Part shown: in pieces, positions 40,712 through 52,802 of the stretch
Layout: every line of letters begins with the position of its first letter
How positions within the stretch are numbered: position 1 is the first letter of the stretch
Assembly: GCA_039704465.1 (NCBI GenBank)
Contig: JASFAU010000009.1
Location: 496,001-560,000, forward strand
From: Plasmodiophora brassicae
Lineage: Eukaryota; Endomyxa; Phytomyxea; Plasmodiophorida; Plasmodiophoridae
Length of the DNA: 64,000 nucleotides
Direction of reading: 5' to 3'
Notes under the pieces: model-generated
The model's input: the letters and a program-made list of their open reading frames with translations, nothing else
Told to the model about the DNA's origin: nothing
Database searches by the model: none
Made by a program: the position numbers and the translations under genes

Positions 40712-43700
40712 ATGCTTCGGCGTCGTGCGTCGCCAAGGCGGCGGCATTCCGGTGGCAATGGCGCAAACAACCGGGATGGGACCTCGGCCGGTCACGTACG
40801 ATCGCGAACTCGCCGGCTGACAATCGCAGTTAGCGTCTTCAACGTCGTCGTCGGGATCATGGCTCTATGCGTTTTCGTGTTCGTTGTCTTGACAACTAGC
40901 TTGCCTGTTGTCCTGCTTCGAGGTCAGTTGCTAGGCGAACGGTCAGGTGTCGATTTTACGGAACGTGATGTAGATCGTAGCCAGCCGTGGCAGTCAGCGT
41001 TTCTTCAAACGCGAAGCTCGTCGTTCCCGGCATCGATCTACACATCGCAGGAGCTTCGTGAAGGCGCCTGTGAAGTCCACCCGCCGACGGACATCGACTG
41101 GAAGTTCATCATGGGATGGAAGAACCCTCCTAAGGTCGGCCTTCTCGTTGGACTGACCACCCGATTCGCCCAACGCGTTGATTGCAGCCGGTCTGTGATG
41201 ACGGTCCAGCTGGAGTGGGCCAGTTCACACCCGAAGGCTACGTCCACCTGGATCACAGCAAATGCGAAGGCGGTATCCAAATCCAGGTGGACACATCCAC
41301 AGACCCCATAGCGGTTCCGAACGGGGTCGAAGAGATCGACGTTCATGACGCGGAACAGGTACCGCATGGCGTTGAGGAAAGCGAGACGTTCGTTTGATGA
41401 CGAGGACGCAGGTCGTTGTCCAATGCAAGCATGACGACGACAAGTCGTCATACGATCTGCTGACCCGTGTCGTTGACAAGGGGACGTTTTCGTCCCAGCT
41501 TCACGAGGCACGCCGACAGCATGCCCAGAGCGTGCGGAAGCGGCTGCCTCGGCTGAACCTTCTCTTCATCATGGTCGATTCGCTGTCCCGGGAGCACGCG
41601 CTACGAGCGATCCCTGCGACTCTCGCATACATCAGGTACGCCCGAACCGACGGGTACGATGGAGCTTGCGGCTGTAATGAGCGGTCTGGCAGCGAGACAC
41701 GGCCACGTTCGCGGCTGTTCGACTTCACCAGGTACAACACCATCGGTCGTGGGACGAAGTACAACTTTTCGCCCATCTTCCTGGGCAAGAGCGGATCCGA
41801 GTTCCATGACGAGACGCCCACCGACGAGCGGATCCCGACGATCATGAGCCGGTACGAGGATGTCGGCTACATGACGGCCTACATTGAGGAGGTGCCAAAC
41901 ACAAACCGTCCTAGTTTGGTCGTTCGCTGACGCGCTCCTGAAAGGACTGTTGTGAGAACGAGGGCTCGATGGGACGCATCTTGGGGCGCAAGGCTTTCGA
42001 CGACTACGAGGAGGAAGACGTCCCCATGTTTCGACGCGCTGTCCAGGGCATCAGCCCGCACACGTTCGCGAACGTGTTCTGTGACATCATGCCGCACATG
42101 GGCGTCGGTGGGTTCTTCGGCGAAGCGACACGCGACAAGCTCTGCTTTGCAGGTCGGTCGCTTGCTTTGCAGAGGCGACGCCCGAGGTCGCGACTAACGA
42201 CGGTGTGTACAGGCGACTTTATTCACAACCACGTCATCAGCTACTTGAAGAGCTTCTTCAACATGTTCTCGAGGGATGAGAAACTCGGCGGGACGTTCGC
42301 CCTCTGGCAGAACAACATCGCGCACGAGGCGAGTTACACGCGCGTCGTCAACCAGGACGCGGACCTCCTCGAGGTCATCAAGCACCTGTCTGAGACCGTC
42401 GACGATTTCGGATTGATCATCCTAGGCGATCACGGCCTAGGATTCGGTGCGCCTGCCGCGTCTGAGACCGTCCGTTATCGACGTGGCTGAACCCGTTGCC
42501 ATCAGGAGGTATTTCCGACTCGCCGACGCTTCAGTTCGAATACGACCTCCCCGCTCTGTTCATGAGCCTGCCCGACTCCTTCCTCGACGCTCTGCCTGCC
42601 GATATGCTCGACAACCTGGTTGCTGCGCAAAGGTACTTTGGTGCGTCCCCTGAAAGCGTGGCCATCTTACACCTGCCGACGTACAGGAAGCTGGTCACTG
42701 GCATGGACGTGTATGCCACACTCGCCGATCTCCTCCTTCTCGACGAGCACTCGCAGGCGTACGATCGAGGTCCCGTAAAATGCACCTAAGCGATGGTTCG
42801 GCCAGCAGTGTCCTGAAAGGGCCCCCCCTGGTAACAGGTATCAGCTTCCTGCGCCCAATGCCGGACCGGTCGTGCTCCGAGATTGGCATCCCGGCCACAC
42901 GTTGCTCATGCGCCACATTCGCCCGCGAGGACGTCAACAACCTGGTCAGCGCCCCGCTCCGTACATACCCACCAGTATGCTGGACTGATCACCTGTGTCA
43001 GATCTGGAATTCGATCTCGCACGACCTGGTGGGGTCACTGAACGAGAAGACGAAGCCGTTCCCGGAATGCCTGACACTGATGACCAGCAAGATCAAAGAA
43101 GTACAGCACAGAACCGTGCGGGTGGTGTGTCTGGGGCGCTAACGGTCCCGCGCCCCAGGTTCGACGTATTTCCGAATCGGAAGGGTCCGTTGATACGGCG
43201 TACGAGGTCGACCTGCTGGTGCGTCCCGCTCAGCAGGGCTCGTGGATCACCGAGAACTTCGTGTTCGCACTGGTGAAAGCGGCGCATTGGAGGCCGGCGC
43301 CCTACACGCCGCCCGCCGACCAGCCCGACAAGAAACCGCCGATGCGACGATGGCAGATCGGGACGAAGTTTGACACCGAGAAGCGAACGTTCGGTAGGTC
43401 ATGTGTTGCTGCTCCTTTGGAAGGTCGCTCTGAGTTCCGAATCCGAATCGCAGAGTACGAAGGAGTCATCTATGGCGTGCCATCATCGATCTGGATGGTA
43501 TTCGGCTGGAACACGGACGACGATGCAACGTCGAGCTCACCGCAACGCCAAATCGAAGCCCTGTACTTTAACGCGAACGGCGAATCGGTCGTCAACTTCA
43601 CGATGGCTGTGGACGCCGATGTATGGGCCGTCTCGCTGCGTGTCAGGGATGTGCTGACCGTGCGTGCTAGTGGGATACGTCCTGGCACGAACGCGATTTC

Positions 43701-44113
43701 GACGGGCTCGAGATCGGGTCGTACTCCGTTCGGCTTGTCGACCGCGACACGGGTGACGACATGGCCACCGCCTATATCGATATCGTCGAGCACGAGCCGG
43801 TCGGGCTCGGTGAGCGAATCTTCAACGCGCATTGGCAGATCACGCACACCATGCGAAGGTGCCCACCCCCGTTGTGTGCATGCAATCCTAGGTGGCCATT
43901 GACGTTCTCGCGCGCGCGCCAGATCGCCGTTCGCCCCGTATGGCGTCTGTGTTCCTCGTGGAGCACCTTCGGACACGTGCATTTGTGTGGCATGATGCGA
44001 TGGGACATTGGTGTTCACATTGGCTTAAATTATCCATACCAGCGCTTATGTACGGTCTACCGGCGATGTCGTTTGGGGTCGGTTGGCCACCTGCGGGGAC
44101 TGGATGGCGATGA
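40712..44113 (+). CDS. DUF229 alkaline-phosphatase-like membrane ectoenzyme
   Basis: Member of the DUF229 (sulfatase/alkaline phosphatase fold) family. ATG at 40712 (MLRRRASPRRRHSGGNG); type II anchor VFNVVVGIMALCVFVFVVLT. Catalytic region by exon: LNLLFIMVDSLSREHALRA (metal Asp and nucleophile Ser), RLFDFTRYNTIGRGT, NFSPIFLGKSGSEFHDE, YMTAYIEE, FGLIILGDHGLGFG (metal Asp-His), then YDLPALFMSLPDSFLDALPA and LVTGMDVYATLADLLLLDE, then CSEIGIPATRCSCATF. Introns such as GTCGGCC...TTGCAG and GTACGC...GGCAG restore frame. A C-terminal beta-rich part (NANGESVVNFTMAVDADVWA; DGLEIGSYSVRLVDRDTG) follows. Substrate unknown. The 3' end may overlap the CDK gene's tail. Confidence 0.75.
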
Positions 44114-45684
44114 TCGTCGCCGACTAGGGCTACTGCGACGATCCCGGTGCAACGTCGAGCCGGGCTTGCCGGCCGGGGACCTTGATGGAGACCGGCGGGA
44201 AGACGCGCGTCTCCTGGCGGACGGTGACGAACCGGTTGCCGGGCGAGACCGCGGTGTCGACGGCGATCTCCTTCGTTTGGCAGAGGCAGACGTGCGTACG
44301 TCAGGTGGTGGCCGAGCAGGCAGGCCCTTTCTCTTGGCGGCACTGAACTCATTGCTTGGCGTAAACCTGGGGACCTGTTCCGGGAGGACAGCCGGTGGGT
44401 ACGACGTGAAATACGGGTGCTTGAGAATCTCGGCCGCCGTTATCCGCTTAGCAGGGTCGAGCTCCAGCATGCGGTCAAGCAGGTCGCTCTCCTGCGCACC
44501 AAAGTTGGCGAACGCTTTCTTGACCTGCCTCGGATACGACGTCGCCGGCAGGGCGGTCCCATTCAGCGCCGCGGGAAGGTTTGTCGGCGTGCCGCACAGC
44601 TTGAATATGCGGTCCAGCTGGTCGATCTCGGTCGCACCGTGCAAGATCGGACGCTGCGTGAACATCTCTGCAAACACACACCTAGCCGCGACGCGCACAT
44701 CACCAACTCATTCGCGGCTGTCCAGGCGACGACGAACCCTAACGACCAGATGTCCAGAGGCGGGCCATAATGCATGTCGCCGAGAAGCAGTTCTGGGTGT
44801 CTGGCTGTTAGTGAACCACCAGGCATGGTGCAGCGAAATTAATCCTACCTGGAGCACGATACCACAGGGTGCACACCTTGTCTATGGTGACGCAAACGTT
44901 GTCAGCGGACGACGTCGACCCGGATCAAGCCGTCACCGACCTGTGTAGGGCTCAGCGTCGGATCTGACTGGGCGCGCTAGACCGAAATCGCCCAGCTTCA
45001 CGATGCCGTAGTTGTTGATGAGAATGTTGGAGCACTTGATGTCGCGGTGCAGGAGGCCGTTCTCGTGGAGGTATTCTATGCCGGTGACGATCTGCTTGAA
45101 GTAGCATTTGATGACGGGCGGCGTGATACGACACGACGGGTTATCAAGCAAACCGGCCAGGTCGTGCTCCATGTAGGGGAAGACGACGTACACGAACGCC
45201 TTCTCCAAATCCAGATGCGCGTCTGTGCCGCACAGTCAGACGACGGAGGCGAACGACACGACGTTCAGGCGGTACGTACCCTTGGACGCAACAATGTCAG
45301 TGATGCTGATGACATTTTCGTGGTTCAGCCTCTGCAGAATCTGAATTTCCCGAACAGATGTGACAGAAAACTGCAACGGACGACGTTAGCGTCCAGACAG
45401 TTGGAGGTAGCGGCGAAGCGTACGCCGTGTTGCATGTCGTTAAGACGAAGCGCCTTGAGAGCGACAAGGGAGCCATCCGGCGCCAGGGCTTTGTAGACGA
45501 CACTGAACGACAACGTCGTTAATGGCGACGACAGACGGCACGGCCAGGGACGCGATTCCAACCCGAACGTCCCCTGCCCGATTTGGCAGATGCGCTTGTA
45601 GGCGTCGTCAACGGGGAACACGGGAGCCACGAACCCGCCCGGTTCCCGTCGTTGCATGGCGGATGGCAGCGGCATGCGCGACAT
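44057..45684 (-). CDS. CDK9/CDK12-type transcriptional cyclin-dependent kinase with SR-like tail
   Basis: Pol II CTD-kinase type CDK. Spliced. Gly-rich loop RICQIGQGTFG|VVYKA, VALKALRL (Lys), HDLAGLL, HRDIKCSNILINNYG (catalytic loop), DFGLARP. A small exon KVCTLWYRAP joins ELLLGDMHYGPPLDIWSLG (T-loop and APE), then CVFAEMFTQRPIL, DRMLELDPAKRITAAEIL and HPYFTS. The cyclin-helix position carries FPVTSVREIQILQRL rather than PSTAIRE, as in CDK9/12. About 85 C-terminal residues are Arg/Ser/Pro-rich (SPSTPRSRPATGSS; RRSPSRSPAG), as in CDK12/13 N-termini. Start chosen at 45684 (MSRMPLPSAMQRREPGG); 45657 is also possible. Confidence 0.85.
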
Positions 45685-46625
45685 GCTGCCCCGAGCGCGA
45701 GCGCAGCGCAAACAGGTACTGCGGGCGCGCGCGAGCGCTCCTGTCCGTCGTCAATCGGCACCCCGCGGCCGCCGCGGGGAGTCCAACGGTCGACCTCGAC
45801 TACGGCACTCGCACGAATCGCAAGCTGGGGCCCAGGCAGGCCCCGGGCGCCAACACCTGTGATCTTCCGGCACCTGGGTCCTGACACGTTAACCGTCGGC
45901 GGCAATCGTCCCGAGTTGTTCCACAACAGTTTGTTTGCATGCGATCAGCAAGGCACAGGACGACGATGGGTTTGGGCTATGGAGAGCACGCTTGGACGCG
46001 GGACCGAGGCACCAACATCTACTAGCTGCAAGCCGCTGGCCCCAAACCGCCCGCGAGACGCTGCTCCGACCGGTCGAGATTCGAACTCCACGTTCGATGT
46101 ACTCCCAGTGATTCTGCAGCGGTATGGGAAACGTCTGTCTAACGGGGCACTTGTGGGATGTTCATTTCGGATCCTTTCGCTTACGCAGGCTGGCTCGCGA
46201 GACGAATTCTGCTGAAATCGTGGGGCATTTGGCCCTGTCCTTACTGCCTGGGCACTTGGTCTTGCCGCAGACCATGTATATTTGATGGACAATGTCAAAG
46301 GCCGAACTCGTGGGTTCACACCGACGTCTCTTGCTGCTACTCACGTGCTGCGCTGTCGGACGACATTGCAGAACCTCCACGACGGCCTGTGAGCCAGAAA
46401 CGATTTGTGCAAGAGACGTTCGTGTGAACGCACCTGTCCGAACTTCGTCATTGTCGACGAAACCTACATGGTCCGCGCGGCAGGACGAAGTGGCCAGGCA
46501 TCGCGGGGTCGCCTTCACCCACCTCACCGTCGGACAACGGACTGCGTGGCGGACTGCGTCACGGAGTTGTCGCCTGGGCTCGTTGCCTGCCCCGCACGAC
46601 ATTGGGGAGTCCCAATCCTAGTGCC
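45685..46625. other. Intergenic, about 0.9 kb, nothing firmly recognised
   Basis: Upstream of the CDK gene (minus) and the DUF1764 gene (plus). Several short frames with scattered Cys (for example CPYCLGTW at about 46225) may be transposon debris, but none is coherent. Confidence 0.5.
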
Positions 46626-47050
46626 ATGGCAGGCAGCTCAAAGCGACCGGCACCGGCCGGCGCTGGTAAACGTCCGAGCACGAAGCGGCAAGCACCTGCG
46701 TCTAAGTCAGCTGAAGGTGCGGACGACATTGAGAATATTTTCGGTCGAGCCGTGAAGAAGGCGAAAGACAGGGCTGCGGCTGCTGCTGCTGCCGCTGATA
46801 AGGTGACGATAGCGGGATGCGGGTATACTCAGCCACGAATTTAGGCGTGAACGCGTAGGCACCGACGCGTCCGCAAGTGAGGACGTCGCCCCCCGCGAGC
46901 GATGACCTGGGCCTGACTCGCGAATCGAGCACGTCCGCGTCCGGTTCTGGGTATATCGATGGCCTGCGCGTTTACACTGTCGAAGAGTTGAAGCTGGGTC
47001 TGGGCGAGGACACCGACCTCTGCCCATTCGACTGCCAGTGCTGCTTCTAA
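46626..47050 (+). CDS. DUF1764 family protein
   Basis: Small eukaryotic protein family of unknown role. Exon 1 (46626-about 46802): Lys/Ala/Pro-rich start, then the family core DDIENIFGRAVKKAKDR. Intron GTGACG...GCGTAG (about 46803-46858) joins in phase 0 to APTRPQ and SDDLGLTRESSTS. The exon ends with DGLRVYTVEELKLGLGEDTD and LCPFDCQCCF, the diagnostic C-terminal Cys cluster of DUF1764. The first exon read through the intron gives an early stop, so splicing is needed. Highly charged; probably nuclear or nucleolar. Confidence 0.88.
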
Positions 47051-47207
47051 ACTGTTGCCTAACTTATGTTGTACGCACAACATCACGTTATGAATTCGGC
47101 CGTTCACTGCTACCTGTCCAGTCGCATAATCACAACCATGCCCGCATCGATCCTGCAATGCCACTCGACGGTCACGTTCACTCACGCGTACACAATCACT
47201 CCCAACA

Positions 47208-47946
47208 TTGGCCGTCGCCGCTGTCGTGCCGCACCGTTACGCTTCGATCGAAACCACAAGGCGCCTGCTTGCGTTAACGCATCGTCTCGCGCTCCTTGTC
47301 CAGTTCCTCGAGCACGAGTTCTGCACGGCGGTCACATCTCTGGAACGCGACCTGAACGGCGCCCTGGGCAGATCGGACCTGGTGATGCAGGCGGTCCAGC
47401 CCAGATTGAGTCACCAAGAGCGTTCCAGGGCGTCGCGGAGCGAATGGTACACGCCAGCAAGGACAACATGGACCTGAAGTCGGCCCTCGTACAGAACAAC
47501 CGGCAGCTGGCCATCGGCAACGCCCAGCGCATCATCTCCCTGCTGGTGGACCTGTCCAAGAAGGCGCATCGCGACCAAACGCTATGCAGTCTGACGCCCG
47601 CCTCGTTATCCGACATGACATACGCCGAGTTCGCAGGTCGGCCGATTCGCTCGCAGTCGGTGACTCGCCTGACAGGCAGGTTTGTTGGGCAACAGAGCAC
47701 ACCGAACAATGCCGCGTGGAGAGCGCTCGCTTCTTCACCGTCCCGCTGTCAGACCTGGAACGCTGCTGGAACAAGGCGATCAAGCGCCTGGTTTCCGCTG
47801 CCGACGGCGACCTGCCGTTACCGTCAGTAGGCCTGGCCGTGAGCGCCCTCGGGATCGGGTTCCCCTTCCGATGGATGCACGAGTTCGCTGGCACGTTCCA
47901 CCCTGTCGAACGGATCAAGATCATCGGCCGTCGTGAGCTCCAATGA
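47208..47946 (+). CDS. Unidentified helical protein, three exons
   Basis: Three successive forward frames read as one helical protein: YASIETTRRLLALTHRLALL with VQFLEHEFCTAVTSLERDLN; then LKSALVQNNRQLAIGNAQRI and ISLLVDLSKKAHRDQTL with DMTYAEFAGR; then FFTVPLSDLERCWNKAIKRL, GIGFPFRWMHEFAG and FHPVERIKIIGRRELQ, stopping at 47946. Introns lie at about 47424-47465 and 47646-47690, the exact junctions uncertain. Short and charged. It precedes TPGS2 by 113 bp on the same strand, but I see no motif linking them. Confidence 0.5.
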
Positions 47947-48059
47947 CATTGTATGGCATTATTTGTACACGACGCTGGGCACATAGGAGGGACGTACGTA
48001 ATAGGAAGGCAGTGGTGGTACATAGCGCAGCCCAGCGCTGGTCAGTGCCAGACGGAACG

Positions 48060-49090
48060 ATGCGGGCGATATTCGACGACATCTCACTGTCGGTCGTCAC
48101 CTTCCTGGAAGCCCATCAGGGTGTCACCGACGTCCGGTTCGCAGAGTCCCCGCCTGCCACGTCGGGTACTTGCTTGCGACATGTGGGCACCTGGGAGAAC
48201 GACGCGTGCTGACCCGGCCGTAGTTGAGATCGACCGATGGCATCGGAGCCACCATCCGGTTCGGCTGCCGCCCGACCTGGAGAACTTCTACCTGATGCAG
48301 AACGGGCTCAGCCTGAAGTGGCGCATGCGGTTCAATGGTTGGCGATACCGCCTGCCGCATCGGGATCCGCTTATGCATGGCCGCAGGGGAGATTCTCCCA
48401 CTCGGGAACATGCACGTCAACTCAGCGAACACGATCGAGAAGATCGACCTATCCCAGGCCGTGTTCGCTGATGGTGCAACGAACAGCCACCACAACGTCG
48501 GGTTCGCCCTCGACAGCACAGCGGACGGGCGAGTCGTCCTCGTTTTCAGCAAAGGTAACGCCAGGAGACGCGCGCGAGTACGATATCGATTGGTCAACCG
48601 CTGCGCCCACAGACTTGGCAGCGACGCGCGTGTACTTCCAGGATCTGTCGTCCGCGTACAACTTCGTCTGCGATACCTTCACCGAATACATGCGCTTGAT
48701 GGTGATGCACCTGGGCATCGCCCGATGGCAGTACGCGTTCACGAAGTGTGGCCTGCCACCCTCATCCATACAGTGGTTCCGACTCATGGTACCCAGCACG
48801 TTTCCCGCGCCAGTCAGCACGTTTCCATGCTCTGATCATCTGGGCACGGTAGTCCCCCGAGAGGCTCCATCTCGATCTGCGACATTCGTTGAACCCGTCC
48901 CTGAAGATACAGGTACGTTTCTGGCAGCAAAGTGCCAGAGTTGGGCTCACGACGAAGGCAATCGTCGTTCGAACAGGACGAGGCCCCAGCGTCCGCGCCA
49001 GTCCCGAAAGGTTCATCGCAACAGCAGCCGCGAACGTCCGACATTGACTTTGAGAAGATTGAGAAGACGGCGAAGTACGGTTGGCCTTGA
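48060..49090 (+). CDS. TPGS2: Tubulin polyglutamylase complex subunit 2
   Basis: Subunit of the TTLL1-containing tubulin polyglutamylase of cilia, basal bodies and axons. From ATG 48060: IFDDISLSVVTFLEAHQGVT, VRFAESPPAT; after an intron, LPPDLENFYLMQNGLSLKWR (the conserved NFYLMtNG block); EILPLGNMHVNSANTIEKID; VVLVFSKG; TRVYFQDLSSAYNFVCDTFT and LMVMHLGIARWQYAFTKCGL with SIQWFRLMVP. It ends DIDFEKIEKTAKYGWP at 49090. The order and spacing match animal TPGS2 over its whole length. Presence implies a microtubule cytoskeleton with glutamylated tubulin, normally a flagellated cell. Confidence 0.88.
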
Positions 49091-49444
49091 TGGTACGGTA
49101 GGCGACAGGCAGGTGGATGCTGACGTGTAGGAGCAGGGTGTCCCGCAGTCGAAACAAGAAGAAGCACAAGAAGAGCACGCCGGACCTGCTGACAGGCGTA
49201 TCGCAGGCCGAGTCGATGACTAGCAGTGCCCAGCGACTAGCTCGGCCGGGGTCGGCACCTGGAAGGCGTCCACCAGGGCCGGGCACGGTACCCTTCACTC
49301 ATTACCCGGCCATTGATCGACGCCTGACTATGCTGTTCAGCAGCAGTCGCCGAAGATGGCTGGAACGGCGCGCCTCGAGCATGATCGGCGACAAGAACCT
49401 CGCGGGTCGTTCTAAATCCGAATTTGCGACTAACGATCGGGCGT
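49091..49444. other. Intergenic with a basic frame
   Basis: Lies between the convergent TPGS2 and glycosyltransferase stops. A forward frame with SRNKKKHKKSTPDLLTG (about 49135-49200) could be an alternative TPGS2 3' exon; otherwise nothing seen. Confidence 0.35.
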
Positions 49445-50900
49445 TCATTGGTCGACGCGACACGGCAGCAACTTGCCGGTCGGCTTCCAGAGGCCTTTCT
49501 CCTGCAGAATCTGCCGCTTCTTGTTCTTGCCGACGACCCAGTTGGCGTGCACGATGACGGGCGACCGTTTCGGCTTGTACGTATGCATGGACGTCCAGCG
49601 CGCGTCTTTCTTGAAGTACATGTACCCGGGTGGGTACGCGTCGCGTTCGAGAACGTTGAACCTGAGGAGCGTAGCGTGAGAATTGGCCAGCAGCGAGGCC
49701 GACGTTCGTCCCCTACCTGATCTTTTGAGTGTGACCGCTCTCATCGCCGCGCACGAGAGTGGCAAGAGCGTCTGCGAACGGCGCCTGGTTGACCTCGGCG
49801 TTGGTTTGAATCAGCAAAGAACTCCATTTCTCGAGCAGGCGGATAGTGGGATAGGTGGCCTCCAGGTAGAGCATGCCCGTGCAAATGTTGCTGGCATCTT
49901 GACGATTGTCCGGCGCTGATGGGTGGCCATCGGTAGGCCCCTACACGGACACGGTATGTCAGGGCACACAGAACGAATGCTTGCATCTGCGAAATCCTGC
50001 CTGGGCATCATATTCGCCCTGTCGAATCTCGTCGAACGGATTCCCCAGCCAGAATGTATCAATGTCGCTATAGAAGACAGTGTACCCTGAAGACGTACGG
50101 CACAGTTATAGATCGCGAATGCGCTTCCAACCGTTTGCGACCCAACCTTGACGTAGAAACGGCAGCAGGAACTCGGGACGGGAACGAACAACGTTGCCGA
50201 ATCCAGCCGAACCGTATTCCCGGGCGTTTGGGTCGGGCTGGGCCTGATTCTGGGTGCTCTCCGAGACCGTTACTGACAGGATTGTGTGGTCGGGGTACGC
50301 ACCCATCAGCGTCTTGTACCTATCAGTTTCAATTAGGCCACCGCGTCATGATGTACACGCATGCCACACGTACGCATGCATGTCCAGGGCGATGAGAATG
50401 TAATTCGTGATGCCCAACGCCTGAATCGATGCGAGCCAGTTGTCGACGAAATCGAGGTACCTGCAGGACGTCATGAGCACCCAGGAGCGCGACAAGAAAT
50501 AGGTCGCAATGGCGGACCCGCAATTGACGGCAGCGACAACGAGGCGCTTTGCAATAGCAACTCGAGACAGCAGGTCCGGATCAGGCCAAACGGATGATGG
50601 CAACGACGCTTTCTGCATCGGGTCGGGCATGCGCGCCATACGGTCTGGAACGATAGACGCGAGCGGCCTGTTGATTCGCAAGTTGACCTTGGGTACGATG
50701 TCGTCGATCGAGACACGTGGCAGCAGCGCGTTCGTGGGCACTGTCGTCTGGGAGGCCCTGACGAGCAGCACCAGAGACAGCACCCCGATGAGGGCCACGA
50801 CCGCAATGCCGGCCCTCTTTCTCATACGCGCCGCCTGACTCGACTGCCCCATGTACGCGGAGAAGAACGGCTGCGATTCAGATGTCGCCGTCGTCGCCAT
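49445..50900 (-). CDS. Type II membrane glycosyltransferase A (PF03407 type)
   Basis: Nucleotide-diphospho-sugar transferase family, Golgi. ATG at 50900; cytoplasmic tail then anchor AGIAVVALIGVLSLVLLV; stem. The GT-A domain is split by introns: YLDFVDNWLASIQALGITNY and ILIALD; YPDHTILSVTVSES; YGSAGFGNVVRSRPEFLLPF; GYTVFYSDIDTFWLGNPF (DxD metal motif); NICTGMLYLEATYPTIRLLE; final exon FNVLERDAYPPGYMYF and VHANWVVGKNKKRQIL (His of the active site). The frame between NC and YLDF carries a short intron. Tandem with glycosyltransferase B. Donor and acceptor sugars unknown; relatives in plants and algae make arabinosyl or xylosyl linkages. Confidence 0.85.
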
Positions 50901-51011
50901 ATCGAAACGACGAATCAGTCTGGCGGCCCGCTGCCTCTCAGCCTGGGCCTGTTATAGACCCATCCGGCGGAAGAGGAACGACGTGGAACGGTGACTCACG
51001 GCCTGTCAAGT

Positions 51012-52404
51012 TCATTTCTCGTTATCGCCGGCGCGACAGGGCAGGAGCTTGCCCGTTGGCGTCCACAGGTTGGCCTTCTTCAGGATGTTGCGCTTCGTTT
51101 CCTTGCCGGTGACCCAGTTGGCGTGGACGATGGCCGGGTCCCGCTTCGGGACGTACGTGTCCTTGTTCTTCCAGCGGTCGTCCACCTTGAAGTACATGTA
51201 CCCGGGCGGGTACGCGTCACGCTCCAGAATATTGAACCTGAACGACCGCACAAGCGTCCCGTCAGTTGTTGCCGGCTGCCACATCGGCTAGCATCCCGGG
51301 AACGAACTTGATCTTCTGCCAATGCGTCGTCTTGGCCTCCTCGTTGACCTGCGCCAGGGCGTCGGCGAAATCGCCCTGGTTGACGTCGGCGTTGTGCGCG
51401 ATCAGCAGCGCGTCCCAGGTCTCCAGCAGCCGGATCGCCGGGTACGTCGCCTCCAGGTACAGCATTCCCGTGCAGAAGTTGCTGGCGTCCTGCAGGTCGT
51501 CGGGTTTCAGCGGGTGCGAGTCCGTTGGGCCCTGCAACACGATTCGTCAGGACGCGCGAAGACGCCCCGGTACGGCGTCGCGTCGGCACCTGGAAGTCGA
51601 ATTCGCCCTGTCGCAGCTCGTCGAACGGGTTCGCCAGCCAGTACGTGTCAATGTCGCTGTAGAAGACCGTGTACCCTGACGTGTGCCATGGGATGACTGA
51701 TGGCGCACGCGCGACACACGGCGACCAGACCCTGGCGGAGGAACGGCAGCAGGAACTGGGGGCGGGACCGCACGACGTTGCCGAACTCGGCGGACCCGTA
51801 CTCCCGGGCGTTCGGGTCGATCTTCGACTGGTCCGGGTGCTCCCCGTCCTCCGGCACCGTCAACGACAACACAGTATGGTCCGGGTACGCCTCCATCAGC
51901 GTCTTGTACCTATCGTCGCATGCCTCAGCCGCCCCGTCACCGATGCCAACCGCCCTGGGCCGGCGGCGAGCCATACGCGTGCAGGTCCAGCGCGATCAGA
52001 ACGTAATTCGTGATCTTCAACGCCTTGAGCGACGACAGCCAGTTGTCGACGAAATCCAGGTACCCGCAATTGACGGCGGCGACGACCAGGCGCCCGGCAA
52101 TGGCGACCCTGGCCAGCAGGTCGGGATCCGGCCAGGTCGCCGGCAGCCGCGGCCGCGGTCCGACCATCGTCCCCGTCGCCTCGTCCGATGTCGCCGTGTC
52201 CAGGACGTCGACGTCCGCATCGCCGTGCGGCCTCAGCACAACGGACCCGGGCGGGGCGCGCGCCGCCGCCCGCGTCAGCAGCAGGACGGACGCGACGCCG
52301 ACCGTCGCGACCGCCACCAGCACGAGGACCTGCTTCAGGCCGAGGGCCCGCCCCTGCGACGTCGCATAGGCCGCGAACGACGACTTGGCACGCGACGTCC
52401 TCAT
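51012..52404 (-). CDS. Type II membrane glycosyltransferase B (PF03407 type)
   Basis: Tandem paralogue of A with the same layout. ATG at 52404 (MRTSRAKSSFAAYATSQGRA) is better than an upstream in-frame ATG because the anchor VLVLVAVATVGVASVLLLT then lies about 30 residues in. Core: NCGYLDFVDNWLSSLKALKI; YPDHTVLSLTVPED; YGSAEFGNVVRSRPQFLLPF; GYTVFYSDIDTYWLANPF (DxD); FCTGMLYLEATYPAIRLLE; FNILERDAYPPGYMYF; VHANWVTGKETKRNIL. Between DxD and NFCTG lies an intron near GTGCCGACGCG. Start-to-start divergent with the FN3-like gene (398 bp). Confidence 0.87.
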
Positions 52405-52802
52405 CGCCGTTCTGCAACGCGACTGGCAGTGACTGGCTGGCTGGCAACCGTACTTTGAAACATGGCAGCGCTGTCCTGTGTGCTGTGTGTGTGTGTGCAA
52501 CCCCGACCGTCCTGCAACGAGGCGCGAGCAGAGTGGTGCCAACAACCGGATCCTCGAGAGCGGAGCGTCATGCGCTGCCCGGCGAGCGCTCCTCCATCAG
52601 TGGCTGGCACGTGGAGTCCCAAGTCGGTTGTGCTGGTCGGCGTCGTCGAGCGACCCTGCCCTGGGTCCCCGCGCGCCGGTGGACGGGTTCGATTTCGCTG
52701 TGGAGCGGTGTGACCGACTGATTCAGGGCGGGTGAGGGCAACCACAACCGCTCCAGTTGCCTGTCGGGCTGGGTATCATTGGAGGGAGAGGGGGAGGGGG
52801 CC

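Noticed and set aside
44780..44860. CDK activation loop apparently reading TARHPELLLG
   Set aside because: A small exon at about 44885-44855 and an acceptor further downstream restore the canonical TLWYRAPELLLG, so there is no anomaly.
52480..52500. GT microsatellite
   Set aside because: Only about seven dinucleotides; ordinary short tract with no context.
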